Shown here: positions 1-6,272 of the stretch, piece after piece
How the letters are laid out: every line of letters starts with the position of its first letter
Position numbering within the stretch: position 1 is the first letter of the stretch
NCBI GenBank assembly: GCA_003152255.1
Contig: PLZT01000573.1
Span: 1 to 6,272, forward strand
Source of the DNA: Methylocystaceae bacterium
GTDB lineage: Bacteria > Pseudomonadota > Alphaproteobacteria > Rhizobiales > Beijerinckiaceae
Direction of reading: 5' to 3'
Length of the DNA: 6,272 nucleotides
Notes under the pieces: model-generated
The model's input: the letters and a program-made list of their open reading frames with translations, nothing else
Told to the model about the DNA's origin: nothing
The model's database searches: none
Program-made: the position numbers and the translations under genes

Positions 1-115
1 TTCGAGGCGGGGCGTTTTGTTTTTTTGCTGGCGCATTGCGGTCCCCCGAGCGGCGGCTAAAAGTCGTCCCGTGGCGTCAGCTTTGGCAGGTATCGCGGCC
101 ATGCCCTGCGCGCGC

Positions 116-435
116 TCAAATCTCGAGTCCAAACCTCGCCCGCACGGCCGCGTCAAAAAAACCTTCCTCCCGCCAAACCTCCTCTAACAGCCTCTCATAG
201 GTTCGGAAATGCATCCCCTTCGGGCGAGGCGTTAGCATCGGATCGTCGGCTTTCAATTTCGCCAGCGCCGTGCCTCACCGCCGCAAAGATCGATCTAGCG
301 GACATTCCCGCTGCGAATTGAAGGCGAGGCGATATGCGTGGCGGGAAAGAGCGCCGGCCCGCCCGATGTAGAGATGCGCGACGGCCGCCCCGTGTTTGGG
401 CAAATGGCGAGCCAGCGCATGCCGCCAAAACGGAG
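116..435 (-). pseudogene. Remnant of a small hypothetical protein (C-terminal half), frameshifted and interrupted
   Basis: Reading leftwards, one frame gives RFGGMRWLAICPNTG at about 435-389. After an apparent one-base loss near 386, the next frame gives AAVAHLYIGRAGALSRHAY, then LAFNSQRECPLDRSLRR, an in-frame TGA at 277-275, and finally KADDPMLTPRPKGMHFRTYE followed by RLLEEVW, ending at TGA 118-116. From memory this order (FGG.RW..CP.TG, LY, SRHAYRLA..SQRE, DR..RR, RPKGM..RTYERL) matches the C-terminal half of an uncharacterised protein family that is frequent in accessory regions of alphaproteobacteria and has no known function. The N-terminal half is absent: kinase sequence lies where it should be. 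The end at 116 looks like the natural C-terminus. The motif order supports a decayed gene, but the family link rests on recall. Confidence 0.6.
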
Positions 436-459
436 GCCAGGAACTCCCGCTCCAAAGCG

Positions 460-603
460 AGCGGCCGGTTCGCCTCGAACGTCTTCGGCGGCCTGCCGAC
501 GAACACGAGCCATTGCTATCGTGCCCGAGACGCGGGCCAGGAGTTCTCGCGCCGAGAACGGCTTCGCGAGATAATCATCGGCGCCCTTTGTTAGTCCTTC
601 GAC
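460..603 (-). pseudogene. Receiver C-terminus beyond the premature stop
   Basis: In the same frame as the preceding fragment and directly after TAA 606-604, the sequence continues as VEGLTKGADDYLAKPFSARE and LLARVSGTIAMARVRRQAAE. This is the classic end of a receiver domain, with the conserved Lys of KPF at codon 564-562 and the helix that follows. Coding sense therefore survives on both sides of the stop, so the TAA is a nonsense change in a once longer protein and not the natural end. The similarity fades after DVRGEPAARF (about 455). Confidence 0.85.
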
Positions 604-606
604 TTA

Positions 607-1464
607 CGCTTCTTCTCCCGCGCGCGCCGACAGCATTATGACGGGGAGGTCCGCGAGAGTTTCATCGTCGCGAATGGTCGAGAGGAGCGCAAAACCGTCC
701 ATCCGGGGCATCATTACGTCGGTAAGGAGCAAGTCTGGGCGACGAGCGCGCGCCGCATCCAGAGCGGCGTAGCCATCCGGGACCGCTTGGACCAAATAGC
801 CGCCTGCTTCGAGCAGTCGACGGACATAGTCGCGCAGATCGGCGTTATCGTCCGCGAGGAGCACGTGCGCGTCATGCCTCGCCGCCGATTGCAAGGTTTT
901 GTGCCCTACGTCGAAAATGACATCGTCGCGCGACGCGTCGGGAAGCCAGCGCAACGCTTCCTCGACATAGGCGTCCGCGCTTACCGGGGCTATCGTCCCC
1001 TTCGCCTTGATCTTATCCGCGGGCAAGTGCGCGAAGCCGAGGGGCAGTCGCACGCGGAAAACCGCGCCGCGGCCTTCCTCGCTCTCGACGGCGATTTGGC
1101 CGCCGTGAATACGCACGAGTTCCCGAACGAGCGCCAAGCCAATGCCCGAGCCTTCGAACGAGCGGCCGCAAGCCCCCTCCACTCTATGAAAGCGCTCGAA
1201 CAGCCGGGGCAATTCCGACTTTGGAATCCCATTCCCGGTGTCCGCGACTTCAAGAACGATCTTTCCGGCGTCACCACGCAGCCGAACCGCGATACCTCCG
1301 TTCAGCGTAAACTTAAACGCGTTGGATAGGAGGTTAAGGACAATCTTTTCCCACATCTCGCGGTCGACGTAGGCTGCCTCCGCCAAGGTCTCGCAATCCA
1401 CTTCGAGGGATAAACCCGCGCGTTCGCAAGCCGACCGAAAGGTCGACGCAAGCTCGGTAGTCAG
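607..1464 (-). pseudogene. Histidine kinase fragment 3: HATPase_c domain and truncated receiver
   Basis: The catalytic domain picks up at GLTTELASTFRSACERAGL. It has an intact N-box (EKIVLNLLSNAFKFT), G1 box (VADTGNGIP), F-box (LFERFHRVEG) and G2 box (GSGIGLALVRELVRIHGG), so the ATP-binding residues look complete. After a linker of about 50 residues (ADKIKAKGTIAPVS and onward), a receiver starts with HVLLADDNADLRDYVRRLL, whose acidic pair binds Mg2+. The phospho-accepting Asp lies in LLTDVMMPRMDG, with its codon at 720-718. The chain stops at ARAGEEA, before the conserved Lys of the receiver. As translated, the receiver would lack its last strand and helices. Confidence 0.88.
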
Positions 1465-1471
1465 CCCCACC

Positions 1472-1906
1472 CATGTCGATGGGCTCGAAGTTCGCCTTGG
1501 TCCGCCCCGCCTCGATTCGTGAAAAGTCCAGAAGCGCATTGACGAGACGGAGCAGGCGGGCGCCATTTCGATGCGCCACTTTTATGCGTTCGGCTTGCAC
1601 AATCGGGACATTCGTCAAATCGCTAAGCGCATCCTCGAGCGGCCCAAGCATAAGCGTCAACGGCGCACGAAATTCGTGAGAGACATTCGAAAAGAAGGCG
1701 GTCTTGGCGCGATCGATTTCCGCCAATGCTTCAGCGCGAGAGCGCTCACGCTCATGCTCATCCGCTCGGGCGACCGCCGCCGCGATCTGCCCGGTCAAGA
1801 GTTCGATGAACCCGCGATAGCTCTGATCTAATGTTCGGTGCGGATTTAAGCCGGCGACCATGAATCCCAACGGGACGAACCCTTCGCCGCCCGCGATCGG
1901 GCCCCC
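1472..1906 (-). pseudogene. Histidine kinase fragment 2: end of GAF and HisKA domain
   Basis: The similarity starts at about 1906-1900 with PIAGGEGFVPLGFMVAGLNP, the last strands of the GAF domain, followed by the amphipathic linker LLTGQIAAAVARADEHERER and the lead-in EIDRAKTAFFSNV. The H-box is SHEFRAPLTLMLGPLEDAL, with the phosphorylatable His encoded at 1678-1676. The second HisKA helix ends in LLRLVNALLDFSRIEAGR. The residue four after the His is Ala where Thr is usual. The only starts in this frame are internal to the GAF domain (for example TTG at 1870), so it is not a gene in its own right. The frame stays open to 1334, but the sense is lost after IDM at about 1472. Confidence 0.88.
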
Positions 1907-1921
1907 TCCCCCGAAAGGCCC

Positions 1922-2759
1922 CCTCTTGGTCGGAAGGCGTCGCTATCCCGACAACGTCGTAAAAGGCGTCGCCGAACGACGGTAGATTCCGCCTGTTCCC
2001 CAGCCAATAAGTTGTGGCGGTCAAGGGATTCGATTTTTGCAATCCGTGGAACGCCGCCAGCTTCGGCGCCGCGTTTGCTTCTTCGCAAAGATAGGCGAGC
2101 ACAAACGGAAGGTCCGGAGAGTCTTCCGAGATACAAGACTCGAACGCCGCCATGACCGCCGCGCGCGTTGGAGCCCCCGCCAGCAGGCTGCCCAGATCTC
2201 GCAATTTTGCAAGCTGACGCTCGGCGAAGACGCGTTGAGTCACCTCGTTGACGACACAAAGCATCCCGGCGGTGTCGCCTCGATCGTCCGTCAGCGGCGC
2301 ATAAGAAAATGTATGGTAGGTTTCTTCGCAAAATCCACTACGTTCGAGATAGAGGCGTAGCTGCTCATCCCAGGTTGCTTCGCCAGTGCGGAGCACGTGC
2401 TCAATCCGAGGACCGATGTCGTTCCAAATCTCAGCCCAGATGTGGTCCGATCGCGCTCCCAAAACCCAGTCGCGCTTCAGTCCTGTCGTGGGCAGGTAAG
2501 CGTCGTTACACAGAAATGTAAGCTCCGGTCCCCACGCCATCCACATCGCGAACCGAGACGTGAGCATAATATGGACAGCGGTCTTCAGACTGTGGGGCCA
2601 AGTCTCAGGCGCGCCGAGCGGCGTCTCGGACCAATCGAAAGCGCGCATCCGCGCGCCCATAACGCCGCCTCCGGACATAAAATTGAGAACGCCGGATTGA
2701 ACGGGGCTCGACCTTATCGTTGGCGACGAGGTGGATGTAGAAAGCTGATGCGTCGACAT
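1922..2759 (-). pseudogene. Histidine kinase fragment 1: PAS sensor and start of GAF domain
   Basis: This fragment begins with a short Ser/Thr-rich leader of about 27 residues. A block follows that is typical of this kinase family (MSGGGVMGARMRAFDW, then TPLGAPETWPHSLKTAV). The PAS fold then covers roughly residues 65-180, with WGPELTFLCNDAYLP, a Trp-rich IWAEIWNDIGP segment and the closing CVVNEVTQRV. From about residue 185 (LRDLGSLLAG) a GAF domain opens, with LPFVLAYLCEE and later LPSFGDAFYDV. The open frame itself continues to 1758, but family resemblance is lost after about 1922, where the other frame takes over. The ligand is not predictable from what I can see. Confidence 0.85.
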
Positions 2760-2913
2760 CTTTCACCGGCTGTTGCAGCCACGACCGAGCATTTAGATAG
2801 GTTCGTCGCACAAACCTTCTAGTGGCCCGACTCGTTGGAGCCGAGGGCGGTCAAGCGTTCAACGGTTCCGGTGTTTCGAAAGCTGCACTTACGACGTAGC
2901 TAGTTGTTTTTAT

Positions 2914-2933
2914 TTGGGTTCCAATATTGGGTT
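2914..2933. repeat. Short direct repeat TTGGGTT x2 overlapping the palindrome CCAATATTGG
   Basis: TTGGGTT occurs at 2914-2920 and again at 2927-2933, a period of 13 bases. The perfect 10-base palindrome CCAATATTGG fills 2921-2930. It sits in the most AT-rich patch between the divergent kinase and prkA, where an operator could lie. It is short enough to be chance. Confidence 0.3.
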
Positions 2934-2960
2934 TGAAGTGGTTTCAGGGATGAGCGCCCC

Positions 2961-3161
2961 TTGCCCGTCCCCGGCGCCGACCTGCTCGGTGTGACCCTCC
3001 TGATTCTCGGCGGCGCGGTTTCATTCTTGCACGTACTCGCAAATTTTCTCTCGTTAAAGCAGCCTCACGGCTACCCTTCCGCCGAAACGATGCACATATT
3101 CAAACCAATGAGTTCTCGCGCCATCGGCGCGATAGTCGGAGAGGCGGCAGGACATGATTGA
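2961..3161 (+). CDS. Doubtful small hypothetical protein with one hydrophobic segment
   Basis: This 66-residue frame would have to start at TTG, because there is no in-frame ATG or GTG back to the stop at 2934-2936. No clear ribosome binding site precedes it. Residues 8-30 (LLGVTLLILGGAVSFLHVLA) form a plausible membrane helix. The rest (LKQPHGYPSAETMHIFKP and onward) matches no family I know. The first twenty or so codons are strongly G/C at the third position, as expected of real coding sequence here, and the later codons much less so. It could be a small membrane protein, a fragment of a decayed gene or chance. Confidence 0.2.
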   Translation: MPVPGADLLGVTLLILGGAVSFLHVLANFLSLKQPHGYPSAETMHIFKPMSSRAIGAIVGEAAGHD

Positions 3162-3244
3162 GGTCAAGATGGTGAAACAGCCAGAACCGTGAATGCCCTT
3201 CAGCCTAAGGGGCGCTCCCACTTATTGGGCTTCAGTTCCAGACG

Positions 3245-5203
3245 ATGAATGGTGTGGCGATGAAACAAAGTGACGTTTTCGCTGACTTCACACAATCCTA
3301 CAGAGAGCGGCAAGCGACGGAGATGTCGCTTGCCACGTATCTTGATCTGTGCCGCACGGATCCCAAGGCCTACGCGAGCGCCGCTGAACGGATTCTGCAC
3401 GCGATCGGCGATCCCGAGTTCCTTGACACCTCCAAGGATCAGCGGCTGGGTCGCATCTTTATGAACAGGACCATTCGGGTCTATCCGGCCTTCGCCGAAT
3501 TTTTTGGCATGGAAGAAACGATTGAACGCATCGTCAGTTTCTTCCGTCATGCCGCGCAGGGCCTCGAGGAGCGCAAACAGATACTCTACTTGCTCGGTCC
3601 CGTCGGTGGCGGAAAATCGTCGCTGGCGGAACGGCTCAAAGCGTTGATGGAGGTCAACCCCATTTATGTGTTGAAGGCCAACGATCAAATTAGCCCGGTC
3701 TTCGAGAGTCCGCTCGGCCTGTTCAATCAAGCGGAAGCTGGGCAGATATTGGAAGAGCGATACGGCATTCCGCGTCGTCGGCTCGGCGCGCCGATGAGTC
3801 CATGGTGCCTCAAACGGCTCGATGAATTCGGCGGAGACATCAGCAGGTTTACCGTCGTGAGGGTTTCGCCGTCGCGGCTTCGGCAGGTCGCCATCGCCAA
3901 GACAGAACCCGGTGACGAGAACAATCAGGATATCTCGTCCCTTGTCGGCAAGGTGGATATCCGCAAATTGGAAGCGCTCGCGCAGGCTGATCCCGACGCC
4001 TACAGTTACTCAGGGGGGCTAAACCGCGCGAACCAGGGGTTGCTCGAGTTCGTCGAGATGTTCAAGGCCCCGATCAAGATGCTGCATCCGCTGCTGACCG
4101 CGACGCAGGAAGCCAACTACATCGGCACTGAAAACATCGGCGCCATTCCGTTTTCGGGAATAGTCATGGCGCATTCGAATGAGGCCGAATGGCAAGCGTT
4201 CAAGGCTAACCGAAACAACGAGGCGTTTATCGACCGCATTTACGTAATTAAGGTTCCCTACTGCCTTCGTGTCACCGAAGAACAGCGAATCTACGAGAAA
4301 CTGCTCAGGGGATCGGAACTCGCGAACGCAAGCTGCGCGCCGAACACTCTGGAAATGCTCGCGAGATTCATTGTGCTATCCCGACTGGGCCCGCATGCGA
4401 ATTCGACGCCGTTCTCGAAAATGCGGGTCTATGACGGCGAAAGTCTGCGCGACGTTGATCCGCGCGCGCGCAGCGTGCTGGAATACCGGGAAGCGGCCGG
4501 CATCGACGAAGGCATGAACGGGCTTTCGACGCGCTTCGCGTTCAAGGTTCTCGCGGCGACGTTCAATCATGACACCGTGGAGATCGCGGCGGACCCTGTT
4601 CATCTCATGTATGTGCTCGAACAGGCGCTTCGGCGCGAACAGCTTCCCGCGGAAACCGAGAAGCGCTACCTGGAGTTTATAAAGGGCGATCTCGCGCCGC
4701 GTTACGCGGAATTCATCGGAAACGAGATCCAAAAAGCCTATCTCGAATCGTATCAGGATTATGGCCAGAACCTGTTTGATCGTTATATCGATTATGCGGA
4801 CGCTTGGATCGAGGATCAGGATTTCAAGGACCCTGACACGGGACAGTTGCTGGATCGGGAGCTCTTGAATCAAGAGCTTACGAAGGTCGAGAAACCCGCG
4901 GGAATCGCGAATCCTAAGGATTTCCGTAACGAAATCGTGAAGTTCGCTTTGCGCTGGCGGGCGTCGAACAAGGGTCGCAATCCTTCCTGGGCGAGCTACG
5001 AGAAGATACGCGAAGTGATCGAGAAAAGAATGTTCTCGCAAGTCGAGGATCTGCTGCCCGTTATTAGCTTCGCAACGAAGAAGGATACCGACAGTGAGAA
5101 CAAACATGGCGAGTTCGTCAGCCGAATGGTTGCGCGCGGTTACACCGAACGGCAAGTGCGCCGTCTCGTGGAGTGGTACATGCGCGTAAAGCAGGCGAGT
5201 TGA
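3245..5203 (+). CDS. prkA: PrkA family AAA+/serine protein kinase (YeaG)
   Basis: The 652-residue product is close in length to E. coli YeaG (about 644) and similar along its whole length. The N-terminal AAA_PrkA part has the lead-in YLLGPVGGGKSSLAERL, with Walker A at about residues 118-125. It also has the family blocks YGIPRRRLGAPMSPW and AIAKTEPGDENNQDISSLVG, an acidic LLEFVEMFKAP segment (266-276) in the Walker B position, the AHSNEAEW sensor at 309-316 and an Arg-finger candidate in FIDRIYVIKVPYCL (R331). The C-terminal PrkA domain ends in ERQVRRLVEWYMRVKQAS. The protein is cytoplasmic. Family members respond to nitrogen starvation and stationary phase in enterics and to sporulation in Bacillus; kinase activity has been reported and a protease role proposed. 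The start could be ATG 3245 or ATG 3260, giving a more family-like MKQSDVFADF; neither has a good ribosome binding site. It probably shares a transcript with the next gene. Confidence 0.96.
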   Translation: MNGVAMKQSDVFADFTQSYRERQATEMSLATYLDLCRTDPKAYASAAERILHAIGDPEFLDTSKDQRLGRIFMNRTIRVYPAFAEFFGMEETIERIVSFFRHAAQGLEERKQILYLLGPVGGGKSSLAERLKALMEVNPIYVLKANDQISPVFESPLGLFNQAEAGQILEERYGIPRRRLGAPMSPWCLKRLDEFGGDISRFTVVRVSPSRLRQVAIAKTEPGDENNQDISSLVGKVDIRKLEALAQADPDAYSYSGGLNRANQGLLEFVEMFKAPIKMLHPLLTATQEANYIGTENIGAIPFSGIVMAHSNEAEWQAFKANRNNEAFIDRIYVIKVPYCLRVTEEQRIYEKLLRGSELANASCAPNTLEMLARFIVLSRLGPHANSTPFSKMRVYDGESLRDVDPRARSVLEYREAAGIDEGMNGLSTRFAFKVLAATFNHDTVEIAADPVHLMYVLEQALRREQLPAETEKRYLEFIKGDLAPRYAEFIGNEIQKAYLESYQDYGQNLFDRYIDYADAWIEDQDFKDPDTGQLLDRELLNQELTKVEKPAGIANPKDFRNEIVKFALRWRASNKGRNPSWASYEKIREVIEKRMFSQVEDLLPVISFATKKDTDSENKHGEFVSRMVARGYTERQVRRLVEWYMRVKQAS

Positions 5204-5259
5204 TCGTGGCGCGCCGCGGAGAACAGGACGCGAGCAACAACTGGTAAGTGGTGGAAGCC

Positions 5260-6272
5260 ATGCGCATTGTCGATCGCCGCCTGAATCCGGGAGGCAAGAG
5301 CTTTGAAAACCGTCAGCGCTTCCTGCGGCGCGCAAAGGACATGGTGGAGCGCGCGGTTCGCGACGCCACGCGAGATCGAGCCATCGGCGACTTGGAAAGA
5401 CCCGGCGAGGTTGCGATCCCGGCGGAAGGCACGAGAGAGCCGTATTTCCAACATGTGCGGGGCAATCGTCGCGATATAATCCTGCCAGGCAATCGCGAAT
5501 ATGTTGAAGGCGATCTCATTGACCGCCCGAAGGACGGCGAGAAAAATTCCGGCGGCGCCATGGGTATGGAGGATAATCAGGAGGACGCATTCAGATTCGT
5601 TCTTACCCGAGACGAATTTCTGCGCATTTTTCTGGATGACCTGGAATTGCCCGATCTCGCCAAGCGACGAATGGTCGGCGCTCAAAAAGAGGGAGTGCGG
5701 CGCGCCGGTTACACAACGACGGGAACCCCGGCGAACCTCTCGTTGGGACGGACGATGCGGATGTCGCTTGCGCGACGCATCGCATTGGGAAGACCCGGGA
5801 GTGACGCGATCGAGCGATTGGAGGCGGAACTCGCCGCCGCAACCTTGTCGCAAGACGCGGCGGTCGATCGACTTCAAAAGGAACTGGACATAGCGCGCGA
5901 GCGACGGCTTCACATCTCATACCTCGATCCCGTCGATTTGCGTTATCGTCGCTTCGAGCGTTTCCCGAGACCGGTCGCGCAAGCTGTCATGTTCTGCCTG
6001 ATGGACGTCTCCGGTTCGATGACCGCGCACATGAAGGATTTGGCGAAGCGTTTCTTCATGTTGCTGCATGTGTTCCTGACTCGCCGCTATACACGCGTCG
6101 AACTTGTTTTCATCAGACACACGGACAAGGCCCAGGAGGTCGACGAGGATACGTTTTTCCGCTCGGTCGAAACCGGCGGCACTCTGGTGTCGTCGGCCTT
6201 TGTGGAAATGGCGCGGATCGTAAAGGACCGTTACGATCCCGCGAGTTGGAATATTTACGCCGCGCAGGCGTC
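5260..6272 (+). CDS. yeaH: YeaH family protein (UPF0229/DUF444), von Willebrand A-like, 3' end outside window
   Basis: The frame is open for 337 codons to the right edge. Family members are about 425-440 residues long, so roughly 90-100 are missing. The N-terminus MRIVDRRLNPGGKSFENRQR, then FLRRAKDMVERAV, is characteristic of YeaH. RRAGYTTTGTPANLSLGRT (about 148-166) and SLARRIAL match family blocks, a probable coiled coil lies at about 182-216, and LRYRRFERFPRP leads into the VWA-like fold. That fold has the MIDAS motif FCLMDVSGSM (D249, S251, S253) and ETGGTLVSS with T308, which would bind a divalent metal. The biochemical role is unknown; the gene is consistently paired with prkA and acts with it under starvation in E. 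coli. ATG 5260 is preceded by purine-rich GTGGAAG; in-frame GTG codons at 5248 and 5251 are alternatives, bounded by TAA 5245-5247. The glycine-rich linker of the E. coli protein is much shorter here. Confidence 0.95.
   Translation, partial: MRIVDRRLNPGGKSFENRQRFLRRAKDMVERAVRDATRDRAIGDLERPGEVAIPAEGTREPYFQHVRGNRRDIILPGNREYVEGDLIDRPKDGEKNSGGAMGMEDNQEDAFRFVLTRDEFLRIFLDDLELPDLAKRRMVGAQKEGVRRAGYTTTGTPANLSLGRTMRMSLARRIALGRPGSDAIERLEAELAAATLSQDAAVDRLQKELDIARERRLHISYLDPVDLRYRRFERFPRPVAQAVMFCLMDVSGSMTAHMKDLAKRFFMLLHVFLTRRYTRVELVFIRHTDKAQEVDEDTFFRSVETGGTLVSSAFVEMARIVKDRYDPASWNIYAAQA

Larger units (their letters stand above)
460..2759 (-). pseudogene. Hybrid sensor histidine kinase/response regulator (PAS-GAF-HisKA-HATPase-REC), broken
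   Basis: Joining three minus-strand frames reconstructs one cytoplasmic-type hybrid kinase with no evident membrane segment. In order it has a PAS sensor, a GAF domain, a HisKA dimerisation domain with the phospho-accepting His, a HATPase_c catalytic domain and a receiver. Such proteins autophosphorylate on His and pass the phosphate to a receiver Asp. The frame changes by one base at about 1901-1925 and again at about 1470, and TAA 606-604 stops translation inside the receiver, although the rest of the receiver continues in frame beyond it. Related proteins often carry more PAS and kinase modules after the receiver; here similarity ends about 40 residues past the stop and another gene's remnant begins. 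The start at 2759 is ATG, preceded by GGTGA at a short spacing. Residue 28 (Met, followed by SGGG) is an alternative start at the domain edge. A non-functional gene is the best reading. Confidence 0.88.
2760..3244. other. Intergenic stretch between the broken kinase and prkA
   Basis: These 485 bases lie between the start of the minus-strand kinase and plus-strand prkA, so both promoters should lie here. I see no convincing sigma-70, sigma-54 or EcfG-type (GGAAC/CGTT) promoter, no tRNA and no terminator hairpin followed by a T run. It contains an AT-rich patch at about 2901-2935 with a short repeat and palindrome, and one weak short reading frame at 2961-3161; both are listed separately. Confidence 0.5.

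Noticed and set aside
11..27. T-rich run near the left edge as a terminator
   Set aside because: No GC hairpin can be seen before it within the window, and the edge cuts off the context.
195..506. Minus-strand frame starting at GTG 506
   Set aside because: It is out of frame with both the receiver tail and the hypothetical-protein remnant; its translation is low-complexity Arg/Ala/Ser.
787..1329. Plus-strand open frame of 180 codons
   Set aside because: It is antisense to the HATPase and receiver domains of the broken kinase, with no motifs of its own.
2397..2822. Plus-strand open frame of 141 codons
   Set aside because: It is antisense to the PAS domain; the Arg-rich composition is typical of a shadow frame.
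2823..2838. Possible sigma-54 promoter TGGCCCG...TTGG
   Set aside because: The spacing is one base too long and the -12 GC is GG, so it does not fit the consensus.
3154..3192. Tiny ATG frame (12 codons) overlapping the stop of the doubtful small frame
   Set aside because: It is too short, with no family and no reason to think it is translated.
3207..3223. Possible hairpin AAGGGGCGCTCCCACTT before prkA
   Set aside because: The stem has mismatches and no T run follows, so it is not a convincing terminator or regulatory structure.
3200..3730. Minus-strand open frame opposite the prkA start
   Set aside because: It is an antisense shadow of the PrkA N-terminal domain including Walker A.
4376..5335. 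Long minus-strand open frame (319 codons) opposite prkA
   Set aside because: It lies antisense to the strongly conserved PrkA C-terminal domain, its translation is Arg/Leu-rich with no family motifs, and high GC explains its length.
5140..5913. Minus-strand open frame (257 codons) opposite yeaH
   Set aside because: The plus strand encodes recognisable YeaH blocks throughout; the antisense translation shows no motifs.

Overview
The window is GC-rich and reads like an alphaproteobacterium, probably of the Hyphomicrobiales (Rhizobiales). This placement rests on the rhizobial-type PrkA sequence, on a hybrid histidine kinase of a kind common in that group, and on a remnant of a small hypothetical protein family I associate with accessory DNA there. 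I cannot name a genus from the sequence alone.

The left 2.76 kb is decaying accessory DNA, all on the minus strand. A PAS-GAF-HisKA-HATPase-receiver hybrid histidine kinase starts at 2759 and runs leftwards. It is broken by a frameshift in a C-rich tract near 1901-1925, a one-base frameshift near 1470, and an in-frame TAA at 604-606 inside the receiver domain. The signature motifs of each domain remain recognisable once the frames are joined. Just after the receiver (about 435-475) the kinase similarity stops. The same strand then carries the C-terminal half of an unrelated hypothetical protein (about 116-435), itself damaged by a frameshift near 386 and an in-frame TGA at 275-277.

Positions 2760-3244 separate this region from the intact genes. 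The stretch holds one poorly supported short reading frame with a hydrophobic segment (2961-3161) and a small direct repeat with a palindrome (2914-2933).

The right 3 kb is intact and on the plus strand: prkA (yeaG), encoding an AAA+/serine kinase protein, then a yeaH-type gene (DUF444/UPF0229, with a von Willebrand A MIDAS motif) that runs off the right edge. The two genes are 56 bases apart and form a conserved stress or starvation pair; a spoVR/ycgB gene often follows. The clean frames across both genes contrast with the several lesions to the left, which argues that the kinase damage is genuine decay rather than general sequencing noise.

I did not find a convincing new system. The most unusual feature is the chimeric run of dead genes on the left.
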